Made by a program: the position numbers and the translations under genes. The notes under the pieces were generated by a model, which saw nothing but the letters and a program-made list of their open reading frames with translations, was not told the DNA's origin and made no database searches. This document shows, piece after piece, positions 9,415 to 16,421 of a stretch of 64,000 nt of DNA; within the stretch, counting starts at the first letter, position 1, and each line of letters starts with the position of its first letter. Source of the stretch: G963667675 sp965249215 (GTDB lineage Bacteria > Chloroflexota > Dehalococcoidia > Lucifugimonadales > UBA3495); the NCBI GenBank assembly GCA_965249215.1, contig CBDFLN010000001.1:434001-498000 (forward strand), written 5' to 3'.

Positions 9415-9951
9415 ATGTCCCGGGAAACCGTTGACCCCCAGTTGCCCTTGGGCCGCGCTGGGTCAGAGCCCGATGCCGCCGCGCCCGACCGGTCCCAGGT
9501 CCGCTTCCTCATCGACCGGCGGCACGGCGCCGGCCGGGCCAGTATGGTCCATGTCACGCTGGCTGCCGGTCAGGTCTCCCGTCCGGTCTGGCACCGCACT
9601 GTAGAGGAAATCTGGTACGTCTTGGAAGGCCGCGGCCAAGTTTGGCGATGCCCCCCAGGCGCCGCTGTGGAGCTTGCGCCCCCGGTCTCCGTCGCCCCAG
9701 GCGATGCCCTGGTCATACCCACGGGCTGGCGGTTCCAGTTCGCCGCCGCACAAGACGCCCCGCTGCGGTTCCTGTGCTACACGTCCCCACCCTGGCCCGG
9801 CCCCGAAGAAGCCCAACAGGCCGAACGCGGCGGCCTCGGCCCCCCCCGACTGTGTGATCGGGCAGAGCTATCCCGAAACACCGCGCTTATTGAAAACCAG
9901 TACACAACCGTCATTCCCGCGCACGAAGACCATTACATAGCCCGAGCGTAG
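9415..9951 (+). CDS. Cupin-domain protein with repeat-derived C-terminus
   Basis: A 178-aa single-domain cupin: the segment W-HRTVEEIWYVLEGRGQVW followed by V-PGDALVIPTGWRFQF matches cupin motifs 1 and 2. The first motif has His and Glu metal ligands. The last 20 or so codons (from about 9890) are not native: they are read from the first copy of an 85-bp tandem repeat, whose TAG provides the stop. The original C-terminus was probably lost or extended when the repeat arrived. Function unknown (small-molecule enzyme or binder). Confidence 0.75.
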   Translation: MSRETVDPQLPLGRAGSEPDAAAPDRSQVRFLIDRRHGAGRASMVHVTLAAGQVSRPVWHRTVEEIWYVLEGRGQVWRCPPGAAVELAPPVSVAPGDALVIPTGWRFQFAAAQDAPLRFLCYTSPPWPGPEEAQQAERGGLGPPRLCDRAELSRNTALIENQYTTVIPAHEDHYIARA

Positions 9952-10137
9952 GCTATCCGTTCGCCCTGAGGGAATTGGAAACCAGCGTACAACCGTCATT
10001 CCCGCGCACGAAGACCATTACATAGCCCGCGCGTAGGCTGTCCGTTCGCCCTGAGGGAATTGGAAACCAGTGCACAACCGTCATTCCCTCGCACGAAGAC
10101 CACTACATAGCCCGCGCGTAGGCTGTCCGTTCGTCCT

Positions 10138-10145
10138 TGTATATT
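10138..10145 (+). promoter_or_regulatory. Left-end half of split junction promoter (-10)
   Basis: TATATT at 10140-10145 is a good -10 box. In the integrated state no -35-like hexamer sits 17 bases upstream in the repeat (GTAGGC-like sequence), but in the joined-end circle TTGCTA from the right end takes that place, giving TTGCTA-N17-TATATT reading into the bridge RNA and transposase. Confidence 0.6.
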
Positions 10146-10151
10146 ATTGGG

Positions 10152-10290
10152 GACGGCGGGGCAGACCGATTCGTCCCAGGTCGAGAGGCCGTGCCTCAGC
10201 GTGGTCGCCCCGCCGAGGACCCTATGGAGCCCGAACAGTTGCCAGGGCCTCAAGGAGCCCGAATCACAAGGCAGGGCCGGAGGGAGGAGT
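10152..10290 (+). ncRNA. Predicted IS110 bridge RNA
   Basis: Target loop: an 8-bp perfect stem (10155-10162 with 10207-10214) plus 4 bp (10164-10167 with 10203-10206) opens into an internal loop, capped by a hairpin with a GAGA tetraloop at 10183-10186. The 5' side of the loop, TTCGTCC (10170-10176), equals the left target; the 3' side, CCTCAG (10194-10199), is the reverse complement of the right target CTGAGG. Donor loop: AACAGTTGC (10234-10242) equals the element's right end, and ACAAG (10266-10270) is the reverse complement of CTTGT at the left junction; an apical hairpin spans 10245-10260. This two-loop layout is that of IS621 bridge RNA. The start is estimated from the junction promoter. 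Confidence 0.8.
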
Positions 10291-10292
10291 AG

Positions 10293-11246
10293 ATGGAGCG
10301 TCCCAAGGAAGGGCAGGTTGTGGGTATCGACGTGGCGAAGGAGTGGCTGGACGTAGCGGTACACCCCAGCGGGGAGCAGTGGCGGGTCACCCAGGACTCG
10401 GAGGGCTTGGCGGGGCTGGTCCAGCGCCTGGCCGTCCTGGCTCCGGCCCTCATCGTCTTGGAGGCATCCGGGGGCTACGAGGGGGTGGCGGTCTCCCTGT
10501 TGGGAGACGCAGGGCTGCCGGTTGCGGTGGTGAACCCCCGCCCAGTGCGGGACTTCGCACGTTCCCAAGGGATCCTGGCCAAGACAGACCGTCTGGACGC
10601 AGGGATCATTGCCCACTACGGCCAGGTCAGTGGAGTCAAACCCCAGCCGCCGGCCGCATCGGAAGACCTGGACATGGCGGCATTGGTGGCCCGACGGCGC
10701 CAACTGATCCAGATGCGCACCGCCGAACTGCAGCGCCTGGCCCCCGCCCGGCCCAACGTCCGAGGCCGTATTCAGCGGGTCATCGCTATGTTGGACCAGG
10801 AACTGGATGACTTGGACCGGGACTTGACCCAGCACGTGGGCCAGTCTCCCCAGTGGCAGGAACGGGAGCGGCTCCTGCGCAGCGTCCCTGGGGTGGGCCC
10901 GACACTCAGCATCACCCTGCTGGCGGAGCTGCCGGAACTGGGCACCCTCAGCCATAAGGCCATCGCCGCCTTGGTGGGCCTGGCCCCCATGGCCCGGGAC
11001 AGCGGCCTCCGCCACGGCCCCCGGTTCTGTTGGGGCGGCCGCGCCCAGGTGCGCGCCGCCCTCTACATGCCCACGGTGGCCGCCTTGCGGTGCAATCCGG
11101 TGCTTAGGGACTTCTACCAACGGTTGGTGGCTCAACACAAACCCAAGAAAGTAGCCTTGGTGGCCTGCATGCACAAGCTTTTGACCATCCTTCGCCACAA
11201 CACCCCTTGGAACCCCAACCGCCTTGCTACCCAAAACAGTTGCTGA
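10293..11246 (+). CDS. IS110-family DEDD transposase/recombinase
   Basis: A 317-aa protein with an N-terminal RuvC-like DEDD domain (Asp13 in GIDVAKEWLD, Glu57 in VLEASGGYE, Asp99 and Asp102 in KTDRLDA) and a C-terminal Tnp_20 domain with RSVPGVGPTLSITLLAELPELG and the proposed nucleophile Ser237 in LAPMARDSG. Spacing of these residues closely follows IS621. GGAGGGAGGA precedes the ATG. The last base of the element contributes only the T of the TGA stop; the GA is from the target repeat. It excises and inserts the element using the bridge RNA. Confidence 0.92.
   Translation: MERPKEGQVVGIDVAKEWLDVAVHPSGEQWRVTQDSEGLAGLVQRLAVLAPALIVLEASGGYEGVAVSLLGDAGLPVAVVNPRPVRDFARSQGILAKTDRLDAGIIAHYGQVSGVKPQPPAASEDLDMAALVARRRQLIQMRTAELQRLAPARPNVRGRIQRVIAMLDQELDDLDRDLTQHVGQSPQWQERERLLRSVPGVGPTLSITLLAELPELGTLSHKAIAALVGLAPMARDSGLRHGPRFCWGGRAQVRAALYMPTVAALRCNPVLRDFYQRLVAQHKPKKVALVACMHKLLTILRHNTPWNPNRLATQNSC
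11224..11244 (+). promoter_or_regulatory. Right-end half of split junction promoter (-35)
   Basis: TTGCTA at 11224-11229 lies 15 bases before the right end of the IS. When the ends are joined in a circle, the spacer to TATATT in the left end is exactly 17 bases. It overlaps the last codons of the transposase gene. Confidence 0.6.
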
Positions 11247-11312
11247 GGGAATTGGAAACCAATGCACAACCGTCATTCCCTCGCACGAAGACCACTACAT
11301 AGCCCGCGCGTA

Positions 11313-11358
11313 GGCTGTCCGTTCGTCCTGAGGGAAATCGAAGGACGAACGGACAGCC
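11313..11358. repeat. REP-like palindrome, 17-bp arms
   Basis: GGCTGTCCGTTCGTCCT (11313-11329) and its exact reverse complement (11342-11358) flank a 12-base loop. The arm contains the same TTCGTCCTGAG site the IS110 element used in the neighbouring repeat copy. Relatives occur at 29061-29090, 30810-30840 and 52798-52934. It could also act as a transcription terminator between converging genes. Confidence 0.8.
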
Positions 11359-11403
11359 GTAGTTGTACCAAGGTCTCCGCTTGAATATTGCCCTGCCAGA
11401 TGC

Positions 11404-11739
11404 CTAACGCCGCAGGGTCAGGCGTTCGGTTACCAGCCGGTTCATGCTGACGCCGGCTTCCGCCGCGTCCATAGCCAAGGCCCGGTGCGTCTCCGGTGGG
11501 ACCCGGACCGTGATGGTGCCGCTGTACTTCCGGGTGGATAGCGGCTCAGGGATCGGAATACCGTCGTCTCGGTTAAGCTGGATAGCGTAGGCCACCGCGT
11601 CTCTTATTCCAGCCAATGCCTTCTCCGGGCTTTGGTCCACGTAGCTGAGTAGCTCAAACTCAGTACATAGGCCAATATACCCCTCGTCGTCGTCCGACCA
11701 GACAATCCGGTAGGTGTAGTGGTCAACAAGTTCAGCCAT
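11404..11739 (-). CDS. hicB: HicB-family antitoxin
   Basis: A 111-aa protein. The N-terminal half is the partial RNase H-like HicB fold (YRIVWSDDDEGYIGLCTEFELLSYVDQSPEKALAGI); the C-terminal half (RKYSGTITVRVPPETHRALAMDAAEAGVSMNRLV) is a ribbon-helix-helix DNA-binding domain expected to autorepress the operon. It overlaps hicA by 8 bases (11732-11739), the usual toxin-first order. It should bind and block the HicA nuclease. Confidence 0.9.
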   Translation of the reverse strand: MAELVDHYTYRIVWSDDDEGYIGLCTEFELLSYVDQSPEKALAGIRDAVAYAIQLNRDDGIPIPEPLSTRKYSGTITVRVPPETHRALAMDAAEAGVSMNRLVTERLTLRR

Positions 11740-11971
11740 TAGTCTCCTCCAGTTTGTCTATTGCGTTGATAACCTGCCGCACTTGGTACTCCTCGGCCAT
11801 GCCTCGGCGTGCTTGGAGGTTGACCAGCGGCTGTCCGTCCCAGGGCATCCTATAGAATAGGTGGCTTCCACGTTGCCGCGGCTTCCCGAAATAGCGGTCG
11901 CAGAGCCGTCGCAGGTCGCTGAATCGCACGTTCCGGGGATTACGCTTGACCGCCTCTAGCAGCCTGTCCAC
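11732..11971 (-). CDS. hicA: HicA-family mRNA interferase toxin
   Basis: A 79-aa dsRBD-like protein with the catalytic GSH motif in RQRGSHLFYRMP and the LVNLQ strand before the final helix. HicA cleaves mRNA independent of or at the ribosome and is neutralised by HicB. The start is a GTG at 11971. A -10 box ends only 6 bases upstream of it, so the message may be leaderless. Complete length suggests the pair is intact. Confidence 0.9.
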   Translation of the reverse strand: MDRLLEAVKRNPRNVRFSDLRRLCDRYFGKPRQRGSHLFYRMPWDGQPLVNLQARRGMAEEYQVRQVINAIDKLEETNG

Positions 11972-11977
11972 GCCTGC

Positions 11978-12006
11978 ATGATAGCAATAATGCCATCACC
12001 AATCAA
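11978..12006 (-). promoter_or_regulatory. Candidate hicAB promoter
   Basis: On the minus strand TTGATT (12001-12006), a 17-base spacer and TATCAT (11978-11983) form a sigma70-like promoter. The expected start of transcription coincides with the GTG of hicA. Confidence 0.55.
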
Positions 12007-12059
12007 GGGCAGATATATCTTCTCGGGAGAAATCCGCGCTTGCCTTCTAGCAACGTCAA

Positions 12060-12089
12060 TTGACACCCCAACCGCTCCTGCCCTATACT
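12060..12089 (+). promoter_or_regulatory. trp operon promoter
   Basis: TTGACA (12060-12065), an 18-base spacer and TATACT (12084-12089) form a strong sigma70-type promoter directly ahead of the T-box leader. Confidence 0.75.
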
Positions 12090-12095
12090 CAACCC

Positions 12096-12415
12096 CGCAA
12101 AACCGAATATTTAAAGGCTGTGAAGGGGAGTAGTAGGCTTCGAGCGAGGCCCAGAGAGCCGGGTTAGGTGGAAGCCGGCGCCGGACGCAGAAGCACCAAT
12201 GGACCCCGGAGCCGCAGGCCGATCACCGGAGATTTAGCCGGCGCTAGGCTGGGACGGTTGGGCCGCGTTAAAGGCCCACGGCACAGGGACCGCCTAGACC
12301 GAGGTCCCTCCCGCCGGGTAAGATGTCGGCCGTCCCGTCTGGAATATGGGGACCGGCTGAAAACAAGGGTGGCAACGCGGCCAAAACCCGTCCCTTCAGG
12401 GACGGGTTTTTTGTT
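12096..12415 (+). promoter_or_regulatory. T-box leader (tRNA-Trp sensing) of the trp operon
   Basis: The leader has the T-box parts in order: GAAGGGGAGTAGTA at the base of stem I (about 12122-12135), the AG bulge AGAGAG (12153-12158), the distal-loop GGTGGAA (about 12167-12174), a specifier loop containing TGG followed by A (12200-12202), and the antiterminator T-box AAGGGTGGCAACGCGG (12365-12380), which pairs with the NCCA end of uncharged tRNA. A terminator hairpin follows. The UGG specifier predicts tRNA-Trp. Uncharged tRNA-Trp would stabilise the antiterminator and let transcription enter trpE. Confidence 0.9.
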
Positions 12416-12416
12416 T
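12383..12416 (+). terminator. T-box-controlled intrinsic terminator
   Basis: A 12-bp perfect stem (12383-12394 with 12399-12410, core ACCCGTCCC/GGGACGGGT) with a TTCA loop, followed by a T-rich run. It is mutually exclusive with the upstream T-box antiterminator. Confidence 0.9.
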
Positions 12417-12441
12417 GCCGTTTTTGCCTCGGAGAGGACCC

Positions 12442-13896
12442 ATGTACTACCCAAGTCTGGAAGAAGTCAAAGCAATGGCCGGAAGGGGCAACCTGGTCCC
12501 GGTGTACCGCTCCATTAACGCCGACCTGGAGACCCCTGTTTCCGCCTATCTCAAGGTCGCCCGCCCGCCTTATTCGTTCCTGTTGGAGAGCGTAGCCGGG
12601 GGCGAGCGCATCGGCCGCTACAGCTTCATCGGCGCCGACCCCTACCGCGTCATCAAGACTGGGCCGGGCCAGCCCGACGGCCAGGTCGACCCTCTCACCT
12701 TGGTCCAAGCCGAGATGGACCAGTACAAACTGGTTCCCGTAGATAATCTCCCCCGGTTTCATGGCGGCGCCGTGGGGTACTTGGCCTACGACGCCATCAG
12801 TTACTTCGAGCCCCGCGTGCCTCCAATGCCCGCCGACCCCCAGGGTCTTCCCGAGTCGGTGTTTACCTTTGTCGACACTCTCCTCGTCTTCGACCATCTG
12901 AGACACGACATCAAGGTGGTAAGCCACGTCAGGCTCAACGGGGATATCCCATCCGCCTATGCCCAGGCCACCGCCAAAATAGACGACATGGTCCGCCGCC
13001 TCGCCCAACCGTTGGAGTTGTCCCAGGACCTACGGGGACCCAGCGGAATTCCCGCCGGGGACGTGGAAGTCCGTTCCAACTTCACCCGCGAGGAATACGG
13101 CACAGCGGTGGATAAAGCCGTAGAATATATCTATGCGGGAGAGGTGATTCAGGTGGTTAACTCCCAGCGGTTCTCCCGCCGCACCAACGTCCACCCTTTC
13201 CAGGTCTACCGGTCCCTGAGAAGCATTAACCCCTCCCCCTACATGTACTATCTGGACCTGGACGGGTTCAACATCGTGGGCGCCGCCATAGAGACCGTGG
13301 TCTCCGTTGAAGACGGCATAGCGGCCACCCACCCCATCGCCGGCACCAGGCCCCGAGGCCGCACTCCCGAAGAAGACGATGCCCTGGAAACCGAGCTTAA
13401 GACCAGCGAGAAACAGCGCGCCGAGCATATCATGCTGGTCGACCTGGGCCGCAACGACATTGGCCGCGTCAGCCTCCCCGGCACTGTGTCGGTTACCCAG
13501 TTGATGGACGTCGAACGCTTCTCCCACGTGATGCACCTGGTGTCCCACGTGGAAGGGCGTCTCAGGCCGGAATACACCCCATACGACGCCCTGCGTTCCT
13601 GCTTCCCCGCCGGCACCGTGTCCGGCGCTCCCAAAATCCGGGCCATGGAAATCATCGCCGAACTGGAAGGAGAAAAACGAGGCCCCTACGGCGGCGCCGT
13701 GGGATACTTTAGCTTCTCGGGAAACATGGATACCGCCTTGGTCCTGCGCACGGGCATCTACAAGGACGGCGTCATGTACGTCCAGGCCGGCGGTGGCGTG
13801 GTCGCGGACAGCGTCGCCGAGGACGAATACCAGGAGACCAGGCACAAAGCGAGCGCCCTCCTGAGGGCCATTGAACTCGCCGAAGGCCGGGAATAG
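12442..13896 (+). CDS. trpE: Anthranilate synthase component I
   Basis: 484 aa, normal TrpE length. It converts chorismate and ammonia (from TrpG) to anthranilate. The feedback Trp-binding motif FLLESV is near residue 40; the chorismate-binding domain has PIAGTRPRGRTPEEDDALE, HIMLVDLGRNDIGRV and CFPAGTVSGAPKIRAMEII. The ATG at 12442 is chosen over an in-frame ATG 27 bases upstream because GGAGAGG precedes it and the upstream codons fall just behind the terminator. First gene of trpEGDCFB; TrpG starts 7 bases after its stop. Confidence 0.96.
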   Translation: MYYPSLEEVKAMAGRGNLVPVYRSINADLETPVSAYLKVARPPYSFLLESVAGGERIGRYSFIGADPYRVIKTGPGQPDGQVDPLTLVQAEMDQYKLVPVDNLPRFHGGAVGYLAYDAISYFEPRVPPMPADPQGLPESVFTFVDTLLVFDHLRHDIKVVSHVRLNGDIPSAYAQATAKIDDMVRRLAQPLELSQDLRGPSGIPAGDVEVRSNFTREEYGTAVDKAVEYIYAGEVIQVVNSQRFSRRTNVHPFQVYRSLRSINPSPYMYYLDLDGFNIVGAAIETVVSVEDGIAATHPIAGTRPRGRTPEEDDALETELKTSEKQRAEHIMLVDLGRNDIGRVSLPGTVSVTQLMDVERFSHVMHLVSHVEGRLRPEYTPYDALRSCFPAGTVSGAPKIRAMEIIAELEGEKRGPYGGAVGYFSFSGNMDTALVLRTGIYKDGVMYVQAGGGVVADSVAEDEYQETRHKASALLRAIELAEGRE

Positions 13897-13903
13897 TATT
13901 CTT

Positions 13904-14509
13904 ATGCTGCTGCTTATCGACAACTACGACAGCTTCACCTACAACCTCTACCAGTACCTCTCCGAGTTGGGCGCTCAGGTGGTAACGGTGCGCAACGACA
14001 AGATAACGCTGGAAGAAATTGAAGACTTGGCTCCGGAGGGAATCATAGTGTCCCCCGGGCCTTCTACCCCCCTGCAGGCCGGCATATCCAATGACGTGAT
14101 CCGTCACTTCGGGCCAAGAATTCCCACCTTGGGCGTGTGCCTCGGGCACCAGTGCGTCGGCCACGCCTACGGGGCCAAGGTGGACCGGGCCGGCGAAATC
14201 CGCCACGGCAAGACCTCCATGGTCCACCACAACGGCCAGGGAGTCCTGACGGGGCTGCCCAATCCCTTCGAGGCCATTCGCTACCACTCGCTGGTGGTCT
14301 ATCCCGAAACCCTGCCCGACAGCCTGGAGGTGACCGCCTGGACCGACAATGGGCTGGTCATGGGCCTGCGGCACAAAGAACATCCCGTCGAAGGGGTGCA
14401 ATTTCATCCCGAGTCCATCATGACCCCCGAAGGCAAGCAGTTACTTCAGAACTTCCTGGACCAGGTTGACGACGGCGCGCCGTCACCCCCAGAGGGTAGC
14501 CAAGCATGA
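13904..14509 (+). CDS. trpG: Anthranilate synthase component II (glutamine amidotransferase)
   Basis: 201 aa. Class I amidotransferase with catalytic Cys79 (GVCLGHQ), His168 and Glu170 (GVQFHPES). It releases ammonia from glutamine for TrpE. The start MLLLIDNYDSFTYNL is canonical, so the upstream in-frame extension overlapping trpE was not used. The oxyanion segment reads SPGPSTP rather than the more common PGPG. Its stop overlaps the trpD start (ATGA). Confidence 0.95.
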   Translation: MLLLIDNYDSFTYNLYQYLSELGAQVVTVRNDKITLEEIEDLAPEGIIVSPGPSTPLQAGISNDVIRHFGPRIPTLGVCLGHQCVGHAYGAKVDRAGEIRHGKTSMVHHNGQGVLTGLPNPFEAIRYHSLVVYPETLPDSLEVTAWTDNGLVMGLRHKEHPVEGVQFHPESIMTPEGKQLLQNFLDQVDDGAPSPPEGSQA

Positions 14510-15534
14510 CCACGGTCCGCGAAGCCATCGAAGCCGTAGTTTCCGGCCGGTCTCTCACCATGGATGAAGCGGCTGCAGTCATGCGGGAGATTATGGAAGG
14601 GGAGTCTACTCCCGCCCAGCTGGGCGCCTTCCTCGGTGCCCTGCGTGTCAGGGGAGAGACCGTCGAGGAGCTGGCCGGTTTCGCTCAGGTGATGCGCGAG
14701 AAGTCTCTGAAGGTGAATCCGGGCGGCCAGGTGGTCGACACCGTGGGCACTGGCGGCGACGGGCAAAATACATTCAACATATCCACCGCCACCGCCTTCG
14801 TGTCCGCCGCCGCGGGACTCAAGGTCGCCAAGCACGGCAACAGGGCCGCCTCCAGCGCCTGCGGCAGCGCCGACGTTCTGGAAGCCCTCGGCGTCAAAAT
14901 CGACCTTCCCCCTGAAGGCGTCGAGCGGTGCATCGCAGAAGTCGGCATGGGCTTCATGTTCGCCCCGATATTCCACCCGGCAATGCGCCATGCCGCCCCC
15001 GTCCGCCGGGAGATCGGCATCCGGACCGCGTTCAACATACTTGGGCCCCTCACCAATCCCGCAGGCGCCCGGAACATGCTGGTCGGAGTCGCCTATCCCG
15101 AGTTGGGCCAAAAAGTGGCCGAGGTTCTCAAGCTGCTGGACACTCACCACTCTATAATCGTTCACGGCGACGGCGGCCTGGACGAGATTAGCCTGTCCGG
15201 GGATACCTTGGTCTGGGAAGTGGTGGACGGCGAACTGCGGCAATGGCAGATTAAAGTGGAGGAAACTGGGCTTCCCCGGCGCTCCATCAAAGAAATCAGG
15301 GGCGGCGACAAAGACCAGAACGCCTCCGCCATGCGCCGCTTGTTCCAGGGTGAGCAGGGGCCGAGGCGTGACTTTGTGCTGCTCAACAGCGCCGCCGTGC
15401 TATTGGTGGGGGGCTTGGTTCCCAACCTTACGGCAGGCATCAAGCTGGCCTCGGAGGTCATCGACAGCGGCGCCGCTTCGCAAAAACTGGAACACTTGGT
15501 AGCTCTGAGCCAGCAGATCGCCGCCGAGGCCTGA
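14506..15534 (+). CDS. trpD: Anthranilate phosphoribosyltransferase
   Basis: 342 aa. Transfers the phosphoribosyl group of PRPP to anthranilate. The signature GTGGDGQNTFNISTATAF (about residues 82-99) binds PRPP/Mg, KHGNRAASSACGSADVLEALG follows, and the second metal motif region is at the GDGGLDEIS segment. Starts within the trpG stop (4-base overlap), which suggests translational coupling. Confidence 0.96.
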   Translation: MTTVREAIEAVVSGRSLTMDEAAAVMREIMEGESTPAQLGAFLGALRVRGETVEELAGFAQVMREKSLKVNPGGQVVDTVGTGGDGQNTFNISTATAFVSAAAGLKVAKHGNRAASSACGSADVLEALGVKIDLPPEGVERCIAEVGMGFMFAPIFHPAMRHAAPVRREIGIRTAFNILGPLTNPAGARNMLVGVAYPELGQKVAEVLKLLDTHHSIIVHGDGGLDEISLSGDTLVWEVVDGELRQWQIKVEETGLPRRSIKEIRGGDKDQNASAMRRLFQGEQGPRRDFVLLNSAAVLLVGGLVPNLTAGIKLASEVIDSGAASQKLEHLVALSQQIAAEA

Positions 15535-15574
15535 GCAATCCGCCGGGATGTCCTACCGGCAGTGACTCACTGAC

Positions 15575-16381
15575 ATGCCAAACATTCTCGACGACATAGT
15601 GGCCGCCAAGCGGCAAGAGTTGGCCCTCCAGAAAGAGGCAGTGCCCCTGGCCGCCCTCCAGGATAAAATAGCCGCCCAGCCCAGGCCCCTTAACCTGTCC
15701 GGGGCTTTGATGGGTGGCGGGATTCGCCTCATCGCCGAGGTCAAGAAGGCATCCCCCTCCCGCGGCCTGCTTTGCCCCGACTTCGACCCGGTGCGTCTGG
15801 CCGGGATTTACGCCTCCAACGGCGCTGCGGCCATATCCGTCCTCACCGATCCCGGGTTCCAAGGAGAGCTGGGCCACCTGACACTGGTCAAAACCTCCGG
15901 CGCTTCCCAACGGGCCCCGGTATTGCGAAAAGACTTCCTCTTCGACCCTTACCAAGTCTATGAAGCCAGGGCCGCAGGCGCAGACGCCCTCTTGCTCATC
16001 GCCGCGATACTCTCTCCCCAGCAACTCCAAGACCTATTGGACCTGAGCCAACAGCTATGGATGCAGTGCCTGGTGGAAGTCCACGATGAAGCTGAGTTGC
16101 AGATGGCCCTGGACTCAGGTGCGGAGATCATCGGCATTAACAACCGCGACCTCCGCACATTCACCACCGATTTGGCGGTCACCGACCGATTGGCCCCACT
16201 GGTCCCCAGGGGCAAGATAATCGTCAGCGAAAGCGGCATAAGTAGCCGGGAAGACCTCCAACGGCTCCGCCAAGCCCGGGTTAATGCCGTCCTGGTCGGC
16301 GAAGCCCTCGTTACCGCCCCCGATGTCGCTGAAAAGGTCCGGGAGTTCACCGGGCAGCCTGTTGCCCAGGCGGGGCCATGA
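15575..16381 (+). CDS. trpC: Indole-3-glycerol phosphate synthase
   Basis: 268 aa TIM-barrel enzyme closing CdRP to indole-3-glycerol phosphate. The segment LIAEVKKASPSRG carries the catalytic Lys, followed by ISVLTDPGFQGEL, VLRKDFLFDPYQVYEARAAG and the phosphate-binding ESGISSREDLQRL and VGEALV. Sits 40 bases after trpD. Separate from trpF, not fused as in enterics. Confidence 0.96.
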   Translation: MPNILDDIVAAKRQELALQKEAVPLAALQDKIAAQPRPLNLSGALMGGGIRLIAEVKKASPSRGLLCPDFDPVRLAGIYASNGAAAISVLTDPGFQGELGHLTLVKTSGASQRAPVLRKDFLFDPYQVYEARAAGADALLLIAAILSPQQLQDLLDLSQQLWMQCLVEVHDEAELQMALDSGAEIIGINNRDLRTFTTDLAVTDRLAPLVPRGKIIVSESGISSREDLQRLRQARVNAVLVGEALVTAPDVAEKVREFTGQPVAQAGP

Positions 16382-16421
16382 TTCTTGAAGACGTTCTGTT
16401 TTCCGAAGAGAGAGCGCACTG

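Larger units (their letters stand above)
10138..11244 (+). mobile_element. IS110-family insertion sequence (1,107 bp)
   Basis: Boundaries are defined by the interrupted 85-bp repeat: left flank ends TTCGTCCT at 10137 and the target resumes with GAGGGAA at 11245. The dinucleotide CT occurs at both junctions (10136-10137 and 11243-11244), matching the CT core of IS621-type IS110 elements. There are no terminal inverted repeats and no longer target duplication, as known for the family. The long left end (155 bp) precedes the transposase and holds a predicted bridge RNA; the right end is essentially the end of the ORF. Confidence 0.9.
9890..11336. repeat. Four tandem 85-bp repeats, third copy split by IS110
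   Basis: Unit starts are at 9890, 9975, 10060 and 11252. Each is exactly 85 bp once the IS110 element is removed: copy 3 is 78 bp (10060-10137) plus 7 bp (11245-11251). Copies 1 and 2 carry TTCGCCCTGAG at the IS target position, while copies 3 and 4 carry TTCGTCCTGAG. Copy 4 runs into the palindrome at 11313-11358. Copy 1 supplies the 3' end of the cupin gene. Confidence 0.9.

Noticed and set aside
9996..11276. Long minus-strand open frame across the IS110 element
   Set aside because: Antisense shadow of the transposase gene; no family features and it runs through the repeats on both sides.
9890..11336. CRISPR array
   Set aside because: 85-bp units are directly adjacent without unique spacers and no cas genes are near. 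The same holds for the 58-bp arrays.
12164..12454. Minus-strand frame over the T-box region
   Set aside because: The region is explained by the T-box leader; the frame has no protein-like features.
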